Shown: positions 34,446 through 43,699, counted from the stretch's first letter. The stretch: 46,410 bases of DNA from Novosphingobium sp. (GCA_029247785.1 JAQWKP010000373.1:1-46410), one strand, 5' to 3'. Made by a program: numbers and translations. Notes: a model not told the origin generated them from the letters alone.

Positions 34446-35072
34446 ATGACCAGTTCCGAGCTCGCCCGCGAGGCGCTGCCCCAAAAGATCAAGCGCCGCT
34501 TCAGACGGGCATTCGGGCCCTGGGCGGTATTCTTCGAAGGCTTTGTCAGACATCCCGTGATGGTCGGCTCGATCATTCCGTCCTCAAGCTACACCATCGA
34601 CAAGATGCTGGAGCCGGTGGATTGGGACAACTGCAAGCTTCTGGTGGAATATGGCCCGGGCGTCGGGACCTTCTGCCGCCCGATCCTCGACCGGTTGCGG
34701 CGCGACGGCTCGCTGATCGTGATCGACACCAACCCGCTGTTTATCGATTATTTGAAGCGGACCATAACCGACAGTCGCTTCACCGCAGTGCTGGGTTCTG
34801 CGGCCGACGTCGAGGATATCGTCCGCGAACACGGGCACGATCACGCCGACTATGCCTTGTCCGGACTTCCATTCTCAACCTTGCCTGACGGAATCGGCCC
34901 GACGATCGCGGAGGCCACGTACCGCGTCTTGCGGCCCGGATCCGCATTTCTAGTCTACCAGTATTCGGCCCGAGCGCGGGACTACATGGCACGTCATTTC
35001 AAGCATATCGACGAGGCCATCGAATTCCGCAACATTCCGCCCTGCCGACTCTATTGGGGCTGGAAGGAATAG
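34446..35072 (+). CDS. Class I SAM-dependent methyltransferase (PmtA-like)
   Basis: A 208-residue methyltransferase. The SAM motif I is LLVEYGPGVGTFCRPIL (about 67-83), with an acidic residue in VIDTNPLF for the ribose. A GSAADVEDI and a LSGLPFSTLPD segment stand where PmtA/KsgA-like enzymes bind the target. The N-terminus (AVFFEGFVRHPVMVGSIIPSSS) is typical of alphaproteobacterial phospholipid N-methyltransferase relatives. ATG 34446 has GGAGG eleven bases upstream. GTG 34428 is an alternative with AGGGG four bases away. The substrate could be phosphatidylethanolamine or another amine lipid. Confidence 0.82.
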   Translation: MTSSELAREALPQKIKRRFRRAFGPWAVFFEGFVRHPVMVGSIIPSSSYTIDKMLEPVDWDNCKLLVEYGPGVGTFCRPILDRLRRDGSLIVIDTNPLFIDYLKRTITDSRFTAVLGSAADVEDIVREHGHDHADYALSGLPFSTLPDGIGPTIAEATYRVLRPGSAFLVYQYSARARDYMARHFKHIDEAIEFRNIPPCRLYWGWKE

Positions 35073-35075
35073 ATT

Positions 35076-35891
35076 TCACTCAAATGTCGCACTCACCTCG
35101 CCCGGAGACAGACCGGCGAGCTGTCGGTGCACGGCTGCAATGATGCTGACGAAATAGAGCGCCATCACTGCACTGAGCCCCGATTGAATCACGGCATCCG
35201 CCATTCTTGAGACCTCCGCACTACCGAAGAGCGCAAACAGGAGGCCGGCGACCAAAGAAATGACCATGGTCACGAAAAGGATTGCGATCCCAACCAGCAG
35301 GTAGAACAGGCCGATTCGCGCGGTATTGCGCTGGGTCAGCTGCCAGGACCGCTTCAGCGCCGCGACCGGGCTGCGTTCACCCTCGACAACGATGATCGGC
35401 CCGACGAGCGAGGTTCTGATCAGCGTATAGATAACAAGGGCGAAAATAGCGCCAGCACCGATTGCCGCGATCGCCGCAACTCCGGTGACTGCGCCGATCG
35501 CAAGAATAAACCCTCCGACAACACCGACACCCAGGCCGATGATCAACTGCGCCAGTACATACGGAAAGACGCCCCGCACACCGAGCCTGATCGCCTCGCT
35601 GACGGTCGGCCGGCTACGGTCGGTAAGCAGCGTCAGCAAGCCAAGTGTACCGGCCGCCTGGAACAGCACCATCGGCAGAACAAATGGCAGGATCGCCGCG
35701 TAATAATCGCTCATCATCGCCATCATGGCCTCGGTGCCTGCATCGGGCAGCGGTTCGGGCGGAGGAACCAGTAGAGTCAGGCCGAGCGTGGGCAGCAAAA
35801 AGAACACGCCGGCAAGCGCCAACACCACGTCCCGGTTGGCGGAGACGGCCGCAGAAGCCTGCTTCCAGGCAAGATTGCTGTCAAAATTCAT
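35076..35891 (-). CDS. Multi-pass inner-membrane protein (YciC/GDPD membrane-domain-like)
   Basis: A 271-residue integral membrane protein with about six hydrophobic segments: 25-42, 60-85, 105-135, 138-160, 185-220 and 230-255. The conserved stretch [26 protein letters not shown] (about 158-183) is characteristic of the GDPD-membrane-domain/YciC-like family. Its biochemical role is unknown. ATG 35891 follows a strong GGAGG. It is divergent from lipB (59 bp) and converges with the methyltransferase gene, leaving a 3-bp gap. Confidence 0.8.
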   Translation of the reverse strand: MNFDSNLAWKQASAAVSANRDVVLALAGVFFLLPTLGLTLLVPPPEPLPDAGTEAMMAMMSDYYAAILPFVLPMVLFQAAGTLGLLTLLTDRSRPTVSEAIRLGVRGVFPYVLAQLIIGLGVGVVGGFILAIGAVTGVAAIAAIGAGAIFALVIYTLIRTSLVGPIIVVEGERSPVAALKRSWQLTQRNTARIGLFYLLVGIAILFVTMVISLVAGLLFALFGSAEVSRMADAVIQSGLSAVMALYFVSIIAAVHRQLAGLSPGEVSATFE

Positions 35892-35950
35892 TGCTTCCTC
35901 CGGCTCGAAGCCTCTTGATAACCGCTGCAAATGCCGCCACGCAACGCCCG

Positions 35951-36622
35951 ATGACGCTTCCGGCCAATATAGAACTGCGCATCGACAGGACAACGATTCC
36001 CTATCGCGAAGCGCTTGATGCCATGACCGTGCGCAATGCCGCTATTCACAGTGGCGAAGCGCGGGAGCTGATCTGGCTGCTTGAACACCCGCCGGTCTAT
36101 ACTGCCGGAACAAGCGCTGACGAGGCCGAACTGCTCGATCCGCGCTTTGAAGTGGTCAAGGCAGGCCGGGGCGGGCGCTACACCTATCACGGGCCGGGCC
36201 AGCGGGTCTGCTATGTCCTGCTCGACCTATCAAAACGGTCCCGCGATGCCCGCGGCTATGTCCATGCACTGGAAAGCTGGATGCTGCGCACACTGGCGAC
36301 ATTCGACATCAAGGCGTTTCGCCGGGACGGCCGCATAGGCATCTGGACGCCCGATATTGACCGGCGCGAGGCAAAGATCGGAGCCATCGGCGTGCGCATC
36401 CGGCGCTGGGTGACGATGCATGGCTTTGCGGTAAATCTCATTCCGGACCTATCCCATTTCAAAGGAATCGTGCCATGCGGCATCGAGGAATTTGGCGTCA
36501 CCAGCTTTGAACGGCTGGGCGTGGCCATCGATGCCGAAACATGGGACCAGGCATTGCTCGATCAGGCAGAGGAATTTCTGGCCGAGCTTGAACGACCTTG
36601 CCAACGGGAGGCAGCAGAATGA
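35951..36622 (+). CDS. lipB: Lipoyl(octanoyl) transferase LipB
   Basis: A 223-residue LipB. The family signature [12 protein letters not shown] (73-84) binds the octanoyl chain, and the catalytic dyad is Lys142 (AKIGAIGVR) and Cys176 (GIVPCGI). It moves octanoate from acyl carrier protein to the E2 and GcvH lipoyl domains in the cytoplasm. ATG 35951 fits the family's usual length; the frame stays open far upstream, but that part overlaps the divergent membrane-protein gene. Its stop overlaps the lipoprotein start (ATGA). Confidence 0.95.
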   Translation: MTLPANIELRIDRTTIPYREALDAMTVRNAAIHSGEARELIWLLEHPPVYTAGTSADEAELLDPRFEVVKAGRGGRYTYHGPGQRVCYVLLDLSKRSRDARGYVHALESWMLRTLATFDIKAFRRDGRIGIWTPDIDRREAKIGAIGVRIRRWVTMHGFAVNLIPDLSHFKGIVPCGIEEFGVTSFERLGVAIDAETWDQALLDQAEEFLAELERPCQREAAE

Positions 36623-36960
36623 GAAAGGCCATCGCCGGTTTCGCGCTTGGCACAGCGGTCATGGGCCTGACCGCCTGCAACGATGGGAAGGAGAATACCA
36701 CTCCGACGATCAGTAAGGCAGAAGGTGAAATCCTGCCGCGTTCGGTGACCGATGAGATGCTGCCTTACGATAGCTTGCGCTCACAGCCACCACTCGCTGA
36801 CCCAGAAGATGAAAAGTCACCAGGCAGGAGAGTGAACCGGGCTGAAGACGTCAGCGAGGCACCTTCGAGTGAACCGGCTCAGCCGCCCGCGACCGAGGCA
36901 TCTGCACCTGCCGAGAGCCAGCCTCAGCCAGCCCCTCAGCTTAGGCCGGACGCAGAATAG
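36619..36960 (+). CDS. Small lipoprotein, Pro/Glu/Ala-rich
   Basis: A 113-residue exported lipoprotein. The signal [16 protein letters not shown] ends in the lipobox LTAC with Cys20. The mature part is unstructured-looking, acidic and rich in Pro, Ala, Glu and Ser, with no catalytic motif. The middle segment [24 protein letters not shown] is similar to small sphingomonad lipoproteins of unknown role. The start overlaps lipB by four bases. Its last 20 bases overlap the end of the convergent CitE-like gene. Confidence 0.75.
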   Translation: MRKAIAGFALGTAVMGLTACNDGKENTTPTISKAEGEILPRSVTDEMLPYDSLRSQPPLADPEDEKSPGRRVNRAEDVSEAPSSEPAQPPATEASAPAESQPQPAPQLRPDAE

Positions 36961-37876
36961 CCGTCTGCTCGCTCGCGCCGAACTCGCTTGCCTCCGAAGC
37001 AATGCCGAGCAAGCGCCGCGCGCGTTTGAGATGCGGCTTATCGATCATGCGCCCGTTGAATTCCAGTGATCCGATCCCGGGACTGGCATCGAAAGCGGCG
37101 ACTATGTCGCGGGCTTGCCGAACCTCGTCCTCAGACGGCGTGAAGGCCCGATTGATGGTTTCGACCTGTTCGTGATGAATCGCCAGCATGCCAGTGAAAC
37201 CGTCCGAGCGCGCAAAATGCGCGGCTGCTGCAAGGCCCTCCAGATCTTCGAAATCGGCATATGAAGTCTCGACCGCCATGAACCCGTTGGCATGGGCGGT
37301 AAGCAGCGTCTGCGCTCTCACGAAGTTGAAGATATCGCCAAATCCGCGACTGGCGCCATGGCTTGCGGTTCCCGAGATGGCTGCCGCAAGGTCATGCGCA
37401 CCCCAGCTCAGCCCCGAAATACGCTGGTGGCTAGAGTCGAGATAGTCCGGAATTGTGACTGCCGATTTGGGCGTTTCCCCGACCAGAGGAATGATTTGGG
37501 TCGAATTGGCTGGAACGCCGCAGCGCTCCTCGATCTCGTAAATTTCAGCCGCAAGCTGGCGCACCGCGTCCGGGCCGTCTGCCTTGGGAAGCAGGATCCC
37601 GTCCGGGGCTGAGGGCATGATCGCCATGAGATCTTCACGCCACATCGGCGTCGACATAGGGTTGATCCGCACCCAGCGTCCCATATTTGGATTCTCAAGG
37701 GCATTGCCGCGATTATTCGCCAGCCATTCCGCCGCATTCCCTCGCGCCAGCCGTTTGAGTTCGACCGGAACCGTATCCTCAAGATCGACGATAACGACAT
37801 CCCCGCCGCTACCTGCGCAATTGCCGAGGCGTTTCTCGCTATTGCCCGGAACGATCAGCCAGGATCGGTATTTCAT
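36941..37876 (-). CDS. CoA ester lyase of the HpcH/HpaI-CitE family
   Basis: A 311-residue TIM-barrel lyase. The N-terminus RSWLIVPGNSEKRL, the metal-site segment VIVDLEDTVP (28-37), and the later RINP and GMLAIHHEQVETINRAFTPS match citrate lyase beta / malyl-CoA lyase relatives. It would split a 3-hydroxy- or beta-methylmalyl-CoA-type thioester, or hydrolyse a CoA ester, with Mg2+. The exact substrate is unknown. The gene starts with an ATG and lacks partner citrate-lyase subunits, so it is not part of a citrate lyase complex. Its 3' end overlaps the lipoprotein gene by 20 bp. Confidence 0.88.
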   Translation of the reverse strand: MKYRSWLIVPGNSEKRLGNCAGSGGDVVIVDLEDTVPVELKRLARGNAAEWLANNRGNALENPNMGRWVRINPMSTPMWREDLMAIMPSAPDGILLPKADGPDAVRQLAAEIYEIEERCGVPANSTQIIPLVGETPKSAVTIPDYLDSSHQRISGLSWGAHDLAAAISGTASHGASRGFGDIFNFVRAQTLLTAHANGFMAVETSYADFEDLEGLAAAAHFARSDGFTGMLAIHHEQVETINRAFTPSEDEVRQARDIVAAFDASPGIGSLEFNGRMIDKPHLKRARRLLGIASEASEFGASEQTAILRPA

Positions 37877-38082
37877 ATGTGCTTCACCCGCTTTTTCTCC
37901 AGCACAGGCGAGCTATCCGCCCGCACGGCATGGATCGGCCATGCGACGCCTGGATGTTAACGGGAGCAATCGTGAAACATCTGAGTTGCTATTAGCAGGA
38001 CAAAGATGGTTAATCTGCCATTAGGGTTTGCCACGCATTTTGGCTCGACCCTGCTGAAACTGGCGCGAATCTCAAGCCTGGC
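37877..38082. other. Intergenic region without recognised feature
   Basis: About 206 bp between the CitE-like start and the end of the GNAT-like gene, both on the minus strand. It is relatively AT-rich at 37970-38040. It should contain the promoter of the CitE-like gene, but no clear boxes, repeats or small gene were recognised. Confidence 0.5.
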
Positions 38083-39237
38083 TCAGAGTTGCTTCTCGTA
38101 AATGGAATATTCGCGATTGATCTTGCTGCCGATCGCTTCGGCAACGGCAATCATGCGCGGGTTGTCCTCCAGGATCCAGCCAACTTCCGCAGTTTGCGCA
38201 CCATAGCGGCCGACACCTGCCCGGCGGATGAATTCGATCATCATGAAAGCAAGCTGACTGGCGAGCCGTGAGCTCTGCATCTGCTTGCGAACCCCCATCA
38301 GCGGCACCCGCATGCGCGGCCCCGCCGGATGCCGCAACCAGGTGAGCAGCTTGATCCAGTTGAATGGGAAGAGCTTGCCTTTGAACGGCTTGATCACGCT
38401 GTTTAAATCCGGAAACGTCAGCATGAATGCGACGGGCTCTCCGTCATATTCGGCGATCCGGACGAGGTCAGAGCGTATCAGCGGGTTCATCTTCTTCGCA
38501 ATATAGGCGATCTCGCCTTCGGTGACCGGAACGAAGCCCCAATTCTCAGACCAAGCGTCATTGAGTATGTCGAAGATGATCGCCGCTTCCTCGGCAGCCC
38601 TGCTCTTGTCGCCCATGCGAATCCGAATCCGGTCGTTCTTCTCACCCGAAGCGACAATCCGGTTGACCAGAGGAGGAAATCCATCTCCCACCGCCAGATC
38701 AAGGGTAAGCAATCGCTTCGCCTCTTCATAGCCCGGCTGCGCCTCGATCCAGCCCTGATAGGAGGGATTGTGGTGGCCCATCATAGTGGTCGGCTCATGA
38801 TCATGCCCTTTGACAAGCAGGCCCGGTTCGTCCCAGATTGAAAGGCTGATCGGTGCCAGCACCTTGGTCATGCCCTGGTCGCGCAGCCAATGCTCGGCCG
38901 CAGCAATCAGCGCGGCGGCGCTTTCCTCATCCTCGGCCTCGAACATGCCCCAATTGCCGGTGCCCGGCCCCATGCCCTGTTCGGGCGGCATGGTATGGCA
39001 CAACCAGTCGATGTGGGCCGAGATCCGGCCTGTGATCCTGCCACCCTTGCGAGCAAGAAAAAGCTGCGCCACGGCATGTTCGAAAAACGGGTTCTTGGTC
39101 TCGTCCAGCAGCTCGGCAACATCACTGCGCAGCGGTGGAATCCAGTTGGGATCATCCGCGTTCAGTCGGTAGGCAAGGTCGACGAACGCCTTGCGCTCGC
39201 GCTTGGTCGTCACCGGAGCGACGGTCAGCTCTGACAT
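38083..39237 (-). CDS. GNAT-like N-acetyltransferase-fold protein
   Basis: A 384-residue protein of a family usually listed as GNAT-like, or by older habit as dATP pyrophosphohydrolase-like. The opening MSELTVAPVTTKRERKAFVDL, then NWIPPLRSD and FLARKGGRITGRISAHID, are typical. The second half (VAFMLTFPDLN, then the AQTAEVGWILEDNPRMI segment) resembles an acetyltransferase core. Its substrate is unknown. The ATG at 39237 is chosen; an upstream start would overlap the neighbouring gene. It follows the fatty acid hydroxylase gene by 25 bp on the same strand, which suggests joint expression and perhaps a lipid role. Confidence 0.75.
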   Translation of the reverse strand: MSELTVAPVTTKRERKAFVDLAYRLNADDPNWIPPLRSDVAELLDETKNPFFEHAVAQLFLARKGGRITGRISAHIDWLCHTMPPEQGMGPGTGNWGMFEAEDEESAAALIAAAEHWLRDQGMTKVLAPISLSIWDEPGLLVKGHDHEPTTMMGHHNPSYQGWIEAQPGYEEAKRLLTLDLAVGDGFPPLVNRIVASGEKNDRIRIRMGDKSRAAEEAAIIFDILNDAWSENWGFVPVTEGEIAYIAKKMNPLIRSDLVRIAEYDGEPVAFMLTFPDLNSVIKPFKGKLFPFNWIKLLTWLRHPAGPRMRVPLMGVRKQMQSSRLASQLAFMMIEFIRRAGVGRYGAQTAEVGWILEDNPRMIAVAEAIGSKINREYSIYEKQL

Positions 39238-39262
39238 GTCGGCTGTCCCTGTTGGCCCGGTC

Positions 39263-40051
39263 TCAGGCCGGATTGTCCTTGGCCATGGAACGCCGCCGCG
39301 GATGACCAGTGGCAATGCCGCCCGAGAGCTCCTTCACCCAGGGATAGTGCTGCGCAACCTCTTCGGTATAGCCGAGATTGAAAACGGTTGGGCTACGGTC
39401 CGCGCGTTCCTTTTTCTCATAGTAAGTGCCGAGAATGCGATCCCACGCATAATTGGTGATGCCGAAATTGCCGTCCTCGTGGAAATAGTGGTGCTCATTG
39501 TGCCGCTGCTTCATCAGCTGCACCCATTTCCAGCTTGGCTTGAACGACAAGTGTTGGATGCAATGCATGAACTCGTAATAACATGTTGTGAGAACGGCAG
39601 TGGCAAAGGCAGCAAGCGCGCCCCCCAGTCCACCGATCATCCAGCCGATCGGAAGGACAACGATGGCAATCGTCGGCAAGGTGGTGAGCAACGCGCCAAA
39701 CAGCACCTCAAGGTGATTGGGGTCCTGGTGATGATCGTAATGGATCCGCTTCCAGGTCGGCGAAAGCAATTTGATCTTGTACATCCACTGACCGTGAAGA
39801 ATATATTGGTGCACCAGATGCCAGACCAGCGGATAGAGGAACAAGGCCATGGCTACCGAGGCAAGCGTCTGTGTCAGTCCCGCCGGATTGGCGACGAAGC
39901 CGACAATGCACAGCGCAGCTACCACCAGATAGACGATGATGGTATAGTGCTGGAAATAGGCGGCAACCAGCTCGCCAAGGCTCATCCGGTCAAGATAATG
40001 CGACCGTTTCCAGAAGGGCAGCTTGCCCTGGTTTGCTTGGGTTTGCGACAC
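39263..40051 (-). CDS. Fatty acid hydroxylase/sterol desaturase family membrane protein
   Basis: A 262-residue di-iron membrane enzyme. The histidine boxes are His81-x4-His86 (HQYILH), HYDHH (104-108), a His163/His167 pair and HNEHHYFH (184-191). Hydrophobic segments lie near 38-55, 60-80 and 125-157. Members hydroxylate or desaturate sterols, carotenoids, fatty acids or sphingoid lipids using O2 and an electron donor. In a sphingomonad, lipid or carotenoid hydroxylation are both possible; the sequence does not decide. It is divergent from the amidohydrolase gene with a 232-bp gap. Confidence 0.88.
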   Translation of the reverse strand: MSQTQANQGKLPFWKRSHYLDRMSLGELVAAYFQHYTIIVYLVVAALCIVGFVANPAGLTQTLASVAMALFLYPLVWHLVHQYILHGQWMYKIKLLSPTWKRIHYDHHQDPNHLEVLFGALLTTLPTIAIVVLPIGWMIGGLGGALAAFATAVLTTCYYEFMHCIQHLSFKPSWKWVQLMKQRHNEHHYFHEDGNFGITNYAWDRILGTYYEKKERADRSPTVFNLGYTEEVAQHYPWVKELSGGIATGHPRRRSMAKDNPA

Positions 40052-40207
40052 GGCTCTTCAAATTCCTCAAAATGCGCGGGGTGTCCCTATCAGAGATGGA
40101 CACGCGGTTCCATAAGCGCAAGTTTGCGGCGGGAATGGGGCGGCTCGGCAGAAATTGCGGCAGGGCGGTCCGGCCAGACGCTGTAAGGCTAAAGCCCAAT
40201 CGTGACT

Positions 40208-40220
40208 GGACCGCCGGTCC
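40208..40220. promoter_or_regulatory. Perfect inverted repeat GGACCG-C-CGGTCC upstream of the amidohydrolase
   Basis: A 6-bp dyad around a single base, 63 bp before the amidohydrolase start in a divergent intergenic region. It could be an operator. GC-rich short dyads also occur by chance in this DNA. Confidence 0.35.
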
Positions 40221-40283
40221 CAAGCGTTCCACACTGGCTTGCAGAACACCCAATGCGCAGTGGGTGCGAGAGGAGAGACGCTG

Positions 40284-41993
40284 ATGCTGGATCTTGTGAT
40301 TAAGCGCGGCAGGATTGTCGACGGGACCGGCGCGCAGGAGAGAACCGCCGATATCGCCGTCAAGCAAGGCAGGATTGCCGAGATCGGCAGTATTTCGGAG
40401 CCTGCCCACCGCACCATCGATGCTGATGGTCTCATCGTAACGCCAGGCTGGATCGATGTGCATACCCATTATGATGCGCAGGTCACCTGGGACCCATGGC
40501 TAGACGCCTCATTCGTCTCCGGAGTGACCACCGCTATTTTCGGCAATTGCGGAGTCGGCCTCGCGCCGGTCCGGCCGCAGGACCACGCGCTTCTGATCGA
40601 ATTCATGGAAGGGGTTGAGGAGATTTCCGCCGATGCCTTGCGCGCCGGCCTCAAATGGAACTGGGAAAGCTTCTCCGACTATCTTGATGCGCTCGAGCCG
40701 ATGGAGCGCAGCTTCGATGTCGGCGCGCTGGTGCCGCATGGTCCGCTGCGCCTGTGGGCCATGGGCGAGCGGGTCCAGACCGAAAAATGCGCCAAGGGCG
40801 AGGAACTTGGTGCGATGCGCGACGAACTCGCCAGGGCCCTGGAGGCCGGTGCCTTCGGCATGGCGACATCGCGCACGCCGCTGCACCGCTCGCTTGCCGG
40901 TGCTGCGACGCCTGACTGCTTTGTCGAGGAGGACGAGCTGCTAGCCCTGGCCGAGGTAATCGAGGCGCAAGGTGCATATCTCCAGATGGTCCCCAATGGC
41001 TCGATCGGCGAGAACCCCGAAGAGCTGCGCCGCGAGATGGCGCTGCTGGAGCGGATTGTTGATGAGACGGGGGTCGATGTCCACCTGCTCAGCTTCCAGC
41101 CCGATAACGACCCCGATTACTATCGCGAGCAGATTGCGATCATGGACCGGCTCAATACGAAGGTAAGCGCGACGACCCAGTTTGCCGGACGCAGCCCCGG
41201 GGCATTGCTCAACTTCCTCAGTGCCAATCCGTTCATGCATACGCCGACTTTCGAGCGTATCGCCAGCAGCCTTCCGGTCGAACAATGGCTGGAGGAACTG
41301 GCAAGGCCGGAGGTCAAGGCGAGCATCCTGGCCGAGGAGAACCGGCCAGATACACTGGGCTCGATGTTGTCCGGCGCGCTCGACCGGGTCTTCGACCTTG
41401 GGGATGAATTGAATTACGAACCCGATCTCGATCAGTGCCTTGCGCGCCGCGCCGAGCGCGAGGGGCTCGAAATGCGCGAGTTTACCTATGACGCGCTGCT
41501 CGCAACCGGTGATACGCCACGGATCTGGGCCACCTTCGTCAATTATGCGAAGGGCAGTCTCGACGCCGTCGGTGAGGCGCTGGGATACGATTCGGCAATC
41601 GTTGCAGCCTCCGATGCCGGCGCGCACATGCTCACCGTGGTCGACGCCAGCATGAACAGCTTCATGCTCTCGCACTGGGTCCGCGATCGCAAACGCGGCC
41701 CGCGCATGGCTCTCGAACAAGTCGTGCATTTGATGACTCAGAAGCCCGCTCGCTCAATCGGCCTCCAGGATCGCGGCGTGCTGGCGCCGGGCCTCAAGGC
41801 CGACATCAATGTGATTGATCTTGACGCACTGAAAATCCATTTACCGCATTTCGAATCCGACCTGCCGGCAGGAGCCAGACGTCTGATGCAGGATGTGACG
41901 GGATATCGCGCGACGATCGTTTCGGGCGAGGTTACGCGCGAGAATGACAAGGCGACAGGAGCGCTGCCGGGGCGGCTGGTGCGCCGGGCTTAG
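40284..41993 (+). CDS. Amidohydrolase, D-aminoacylase-like (N-acyl-D-amino-acid deacylase family)
   Basis: A 569-residue metal-dependent hydrolase. It begins as these enzymes do (DLVIKRGRIVDGTG). The metal motif is DVHTHYDAQVTWDPW near residue 60, followed by GNCGVGLAPVRP. The C-terminal part contains IVAASDAGAHMLTV with the catalytic Asp and the usual QKPARSIGLQDRGVLAPGLKADINVID. It hydrolyses N-acyl-D-amino acids, cyclic amides or related compounds. GAGGAGAG precedes ATG 40284. It starts a same-strand group with a membrane protein and two oxidase-like subunits. The group recurs in sphingomonads, but its job is unclear. Confidence 0.9.
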   Translation: MLDLVIKRGRIVDGTGAQERTADIAVKQGRIAEIGSISEPAHRTIDADGLIVTPGWIDVHTHYDAQVTWDPWLDASFVSGVTTAIFGNCGVGLAPVRPQDHALLIEFMEGVEEISADALRAGLKWNWESFSDYLDALEPMERSFDVGALVPHGPLRLWAMGERVQTEKCAKGEELGAMRDELARALEAGAFGMATSRTPLHRSLAGAATPDCFVEEDELLALAEVIEAQGAYLQMVPNGSIGENPEELRREMALLERIVDETGVDVHLLSFQPDNDPDYYREQIAIMDRLNTKVSATTQFAGRSPGALLNFLSANPFMHTPTFERIASSLPVEQWLEELARPEVKASILAEENRPDTLGSMLSGALDRVFDLGDELNYEPDLDQCLARRAEREGLEMREFTYDALLATGDTPRIWATFVNYAKGSLDAVGEALGYDSAIVAASDAGAHMLTVVDASMNSFMLSHWVRDRKRGPRMALEQVVHLMTQKPARSIGLQDRGVLAPGLKADINVIDLDALKIHLPHFESDLPAGARRLMQDVTGYRATIVSGEVTRENDKATGALPGRLVRRA

Positions 41994-42063
41994 TGCATGG
42001 TAGCAGCTATGGACGCCGCGCTGCGATCATGCCATCCAAGCACCGGAATAAGGGAGACAGGGG

Positions 42064-42783
42064 ATGGAAAAGGGCTTTTACGCCAGCGTGACGAGCCAGC
42101 GCGTGCTTGTCTGGATGACAATCGCGCTCGGAGTGCTCTTCGCGATTTCCTACATGGGCCTGATGCGGTTCTTCCCACCGCCGCCAGCTGACCTGCCGGC
42201 TGATGAGGTTCTCGCTCATTATAGCACCAACAATATCCGATTTCGCGTCGGGGTAATCTTCGGGCTGATTTCGGGCGGCTTTCTGCTACCGATTACCGTG
42301 GTCATCTCGGTGCAGATGGCCCGGCTTGAAAAAGGTGTGCCGGTCTGGGCAATCATCCAGGCACTGGCCGGCGCGGTGGGGACCATATTCATCTGGTTTC
42401 CGATCCTTATCTGGGGCGTTGCCGCTTTCACCGTTGAGCGCGCGGCGGAACTGACATTGCTGATGCATGAATTCGGCTGGTTGCTGTTCATCGCACCGCT
42501 CAGCATGTTCCCGATGCAGCTGATCGGCATTATATTCATTGCCTTCACCAAGGAGGAAAGCGACGCGCATTCAGCCTTCCCGCGCTGGCTGGGCTATCTT
42601 ACCGCCTGGCAGCTGGTGCAATCCTTCGGAGGGCCGATCGCGGTGTTGTTCAAGACCGGTATCTTTTCGTGGAACGGGTTGCTGCCGTTCTGGTTGCCAT
42701 TCGGCCTGTTCTCGGCCTGGATGGTGGCTATCTGCTACACTCTGCTAAGGGCCCTGCGCCATCAGCGAGCGAGCTCAGCCTAG
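42064..42783 (+). CDS. Five- to six-span membrane protein of unknown function
   Basis: A 239-residue integral membrane protein with hydrophobic segments at about 14-36, 60-83, 91-118, 130-160, 170-195 and 203-228. A proline cluster FFPPPPADLPADEVLAHY (36-53) lies between the first two. No family was recognised with confidence. The position between the amidohydrolase (70 bp) and a subunit III-like gene (12 bp) suggests the membrane protein and oxidase subunits are made together. A membrane electron-transfer or assembly role is only a guess. Confidence 0.7.
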   Translation: MEKGFYASVTSQRVLVWMTIALGVLFAISYMGLMRFFPPPPADLPADEVLAHYSTNNIRFRVGVIFGLISGGFLLPITVVISVQMARLEKGVPVWAIIQALAGAVGTIFIWFPILIWGVAAFTVERAAELTLLMHEFGWLLFIAPLSMFPMQLIGIIFIAFTKEESDAHSAFPRWLGYLTAWQLVQSFGGPIAVLFKTGIFSWNGLLPFWLPFGLFSAWMVAICYTLLRALRHQRASSA

Positions 42784-42795
42784 GCGCGCGCAGCT

Positions 42796-43407
42796 GTGAG
42801 TGAAGGTGAAAAAGCGCCTTCGGGAGGGCTTGCTTCCGGCCCTGACGAATCCGGGGCTCACGTTCCGGGTGAACCCGGCTTGTGGATCCTGCTGTTCGGC
42901 GAGATGTCCTTCTTCGCCGCCTTATTCGCCAGCTTCCTCTATTATCGCGGCTTCGATCCTTCCGGCTTTGCCGAAGCGCAAAAGCAGCTGAGCCAGACTG
43001 TCGGCTTAATCAATACGCTGCTGCTACTCACCAGTTCGCTGTTCGTAGCCCATGGAGTGCGGGCGGTGCGGGCGGCTCAGACCAGTCTCGCCCCGCGCCT
43101 GTTTGTCCTGGGCATCGTCTGCGCAATCGGCTTCATCGCGTGCAAGAGTTTCGAATATTACGAGCTGTTCGATCACGGCATCGCCATCAGCGACCACACT
43201 TTCTACAGCTTCTATTTCGGCCTGACCGTGCTGCATCTTGGCCATGTCGTGATCGGGACAATCCTGCTGAGCCTGATGGCGAGCGCGACCCGGCGACCAC
43301 TAAAAAAGCCGACCCATTTCGCGATGGTCGAAAGCGGTGCCTGCTTCTGGCACATGGTCGACCTGCTGTGGATCGTCATATTCGCGCTGCTCTATCTGGT
43401 GGAATAA
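42796..43407 (+). CDS. Haem-copper oxidase subunit III family protein (NorE-like)
   Basis: A 203-residue five-span membrane protein. GLWILLFGEMSFFAALFASFLYYRG (27-51) and the end HMVDLLWIVIFALLYLVE are hallmarks of cytochrome oxidase subunit III/NorE proteins. The conserved GLTVLHLGHVVIGTILL lies near 148-164. It starts with a GTG at 42796. Subunits I and II, or NorB/NorC, are not in the window. NorE-type proteins support nitric oxide reductase or quinol/cytochrome oxidases. Here it is adjacent to a subunit IV-like partner, as norE is to norF. Confidence 0.88.
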   Translation: MSEGEKAPSGGLASGPDESGAHVPGEPGLWILLFGEMSFFAALFASFLYYRGFDPSGFAEAQKQLSQTVGLINTLLLLTSSLFVAHGVRAVRAAQTSLAPRLFVLGIVCAIGFIACKSFEYYELFDHGIAISDHTFYSFYFGLTVLHLGHVVIGTILLSLMASATRRPLKKPTHFAMVESGACFWHMVDLLWIVIFALLYLVE

Positions 43408-43411
43408 GCCC

Positions 43412-43696
43412 ATGCTCCGATTGCTCCGTGACCCCCTGTTTCTTGCCTGGTCCCTGCTGGTGGCAGTGACGCTGGTCTCATCGCGAATTGGCGGCCCGAA
43501 TCCCGGAATTGATGTTGGCAGCGCGGCGGCGGTGACTACGATCGTATTATCGATCGCCTTCGCCAAGGTGGCGGTAGTCATCTTTACTTTCATGGAAGTA
43601 CGCGGCGCGCCGGTGGTGCTTCGCGTGCTCTGCTCGGTCTGGCTGTTCGGCGTGCTCGGTGCGTTGCTGGCGCTGTATTACGGGATCCTGCCCTAG
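43412..43696 (+). CDS. Cytochrome c oxidase subunit IV family protein (NorF-like)
   Basis: A 94-residue membrane protein with three hydrophobic spans (8-25, 38-62, 70-90). The TTIVLSIAFAKVAVVIFTFMEVRGAP segment matches the COX4_pro/NorF family, where the Lys and Met-Glu in this helix are conserved. It lies 4 bp after the subunit III-like gene. Its stop shares the palindromic CTAG with the stop of the convergent phosphotransferase-fold gene. Together the two subunits would sit in the inner membrane. Confidence 0.85.
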   Translation: MLRLLRDPLFLAWSLLVAVTLVSSRIGGPNPGIDVGSAAAVTTIVLSIAFAKVAVVIFTFMEVRGAPVVLRVLCSVWLFGVLGALLALYYGILP

Positions 43697-43699
43697 GGC
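43690..43699. other. Palindrome GCCCTAGGGC giving both stop codons of convergent genes
   Basis: A perfect 10-bp palindrome centred on CTAG. The plus-strand TAG (43694-43696) ends the subunit IV gene, and the complement of CTA (43693-43695) ends the minus-strand gene. The two genes thus overlap by four bases. Confidence 0.85.

Noticed and set aside
35645..35950. Upstream extension of lipB
   Set aside because: It overlaps the divergent membrane-protein gene and its translation is low-complexity Arg/Pro-rich; ATG 35951 gives a normal LipB length.
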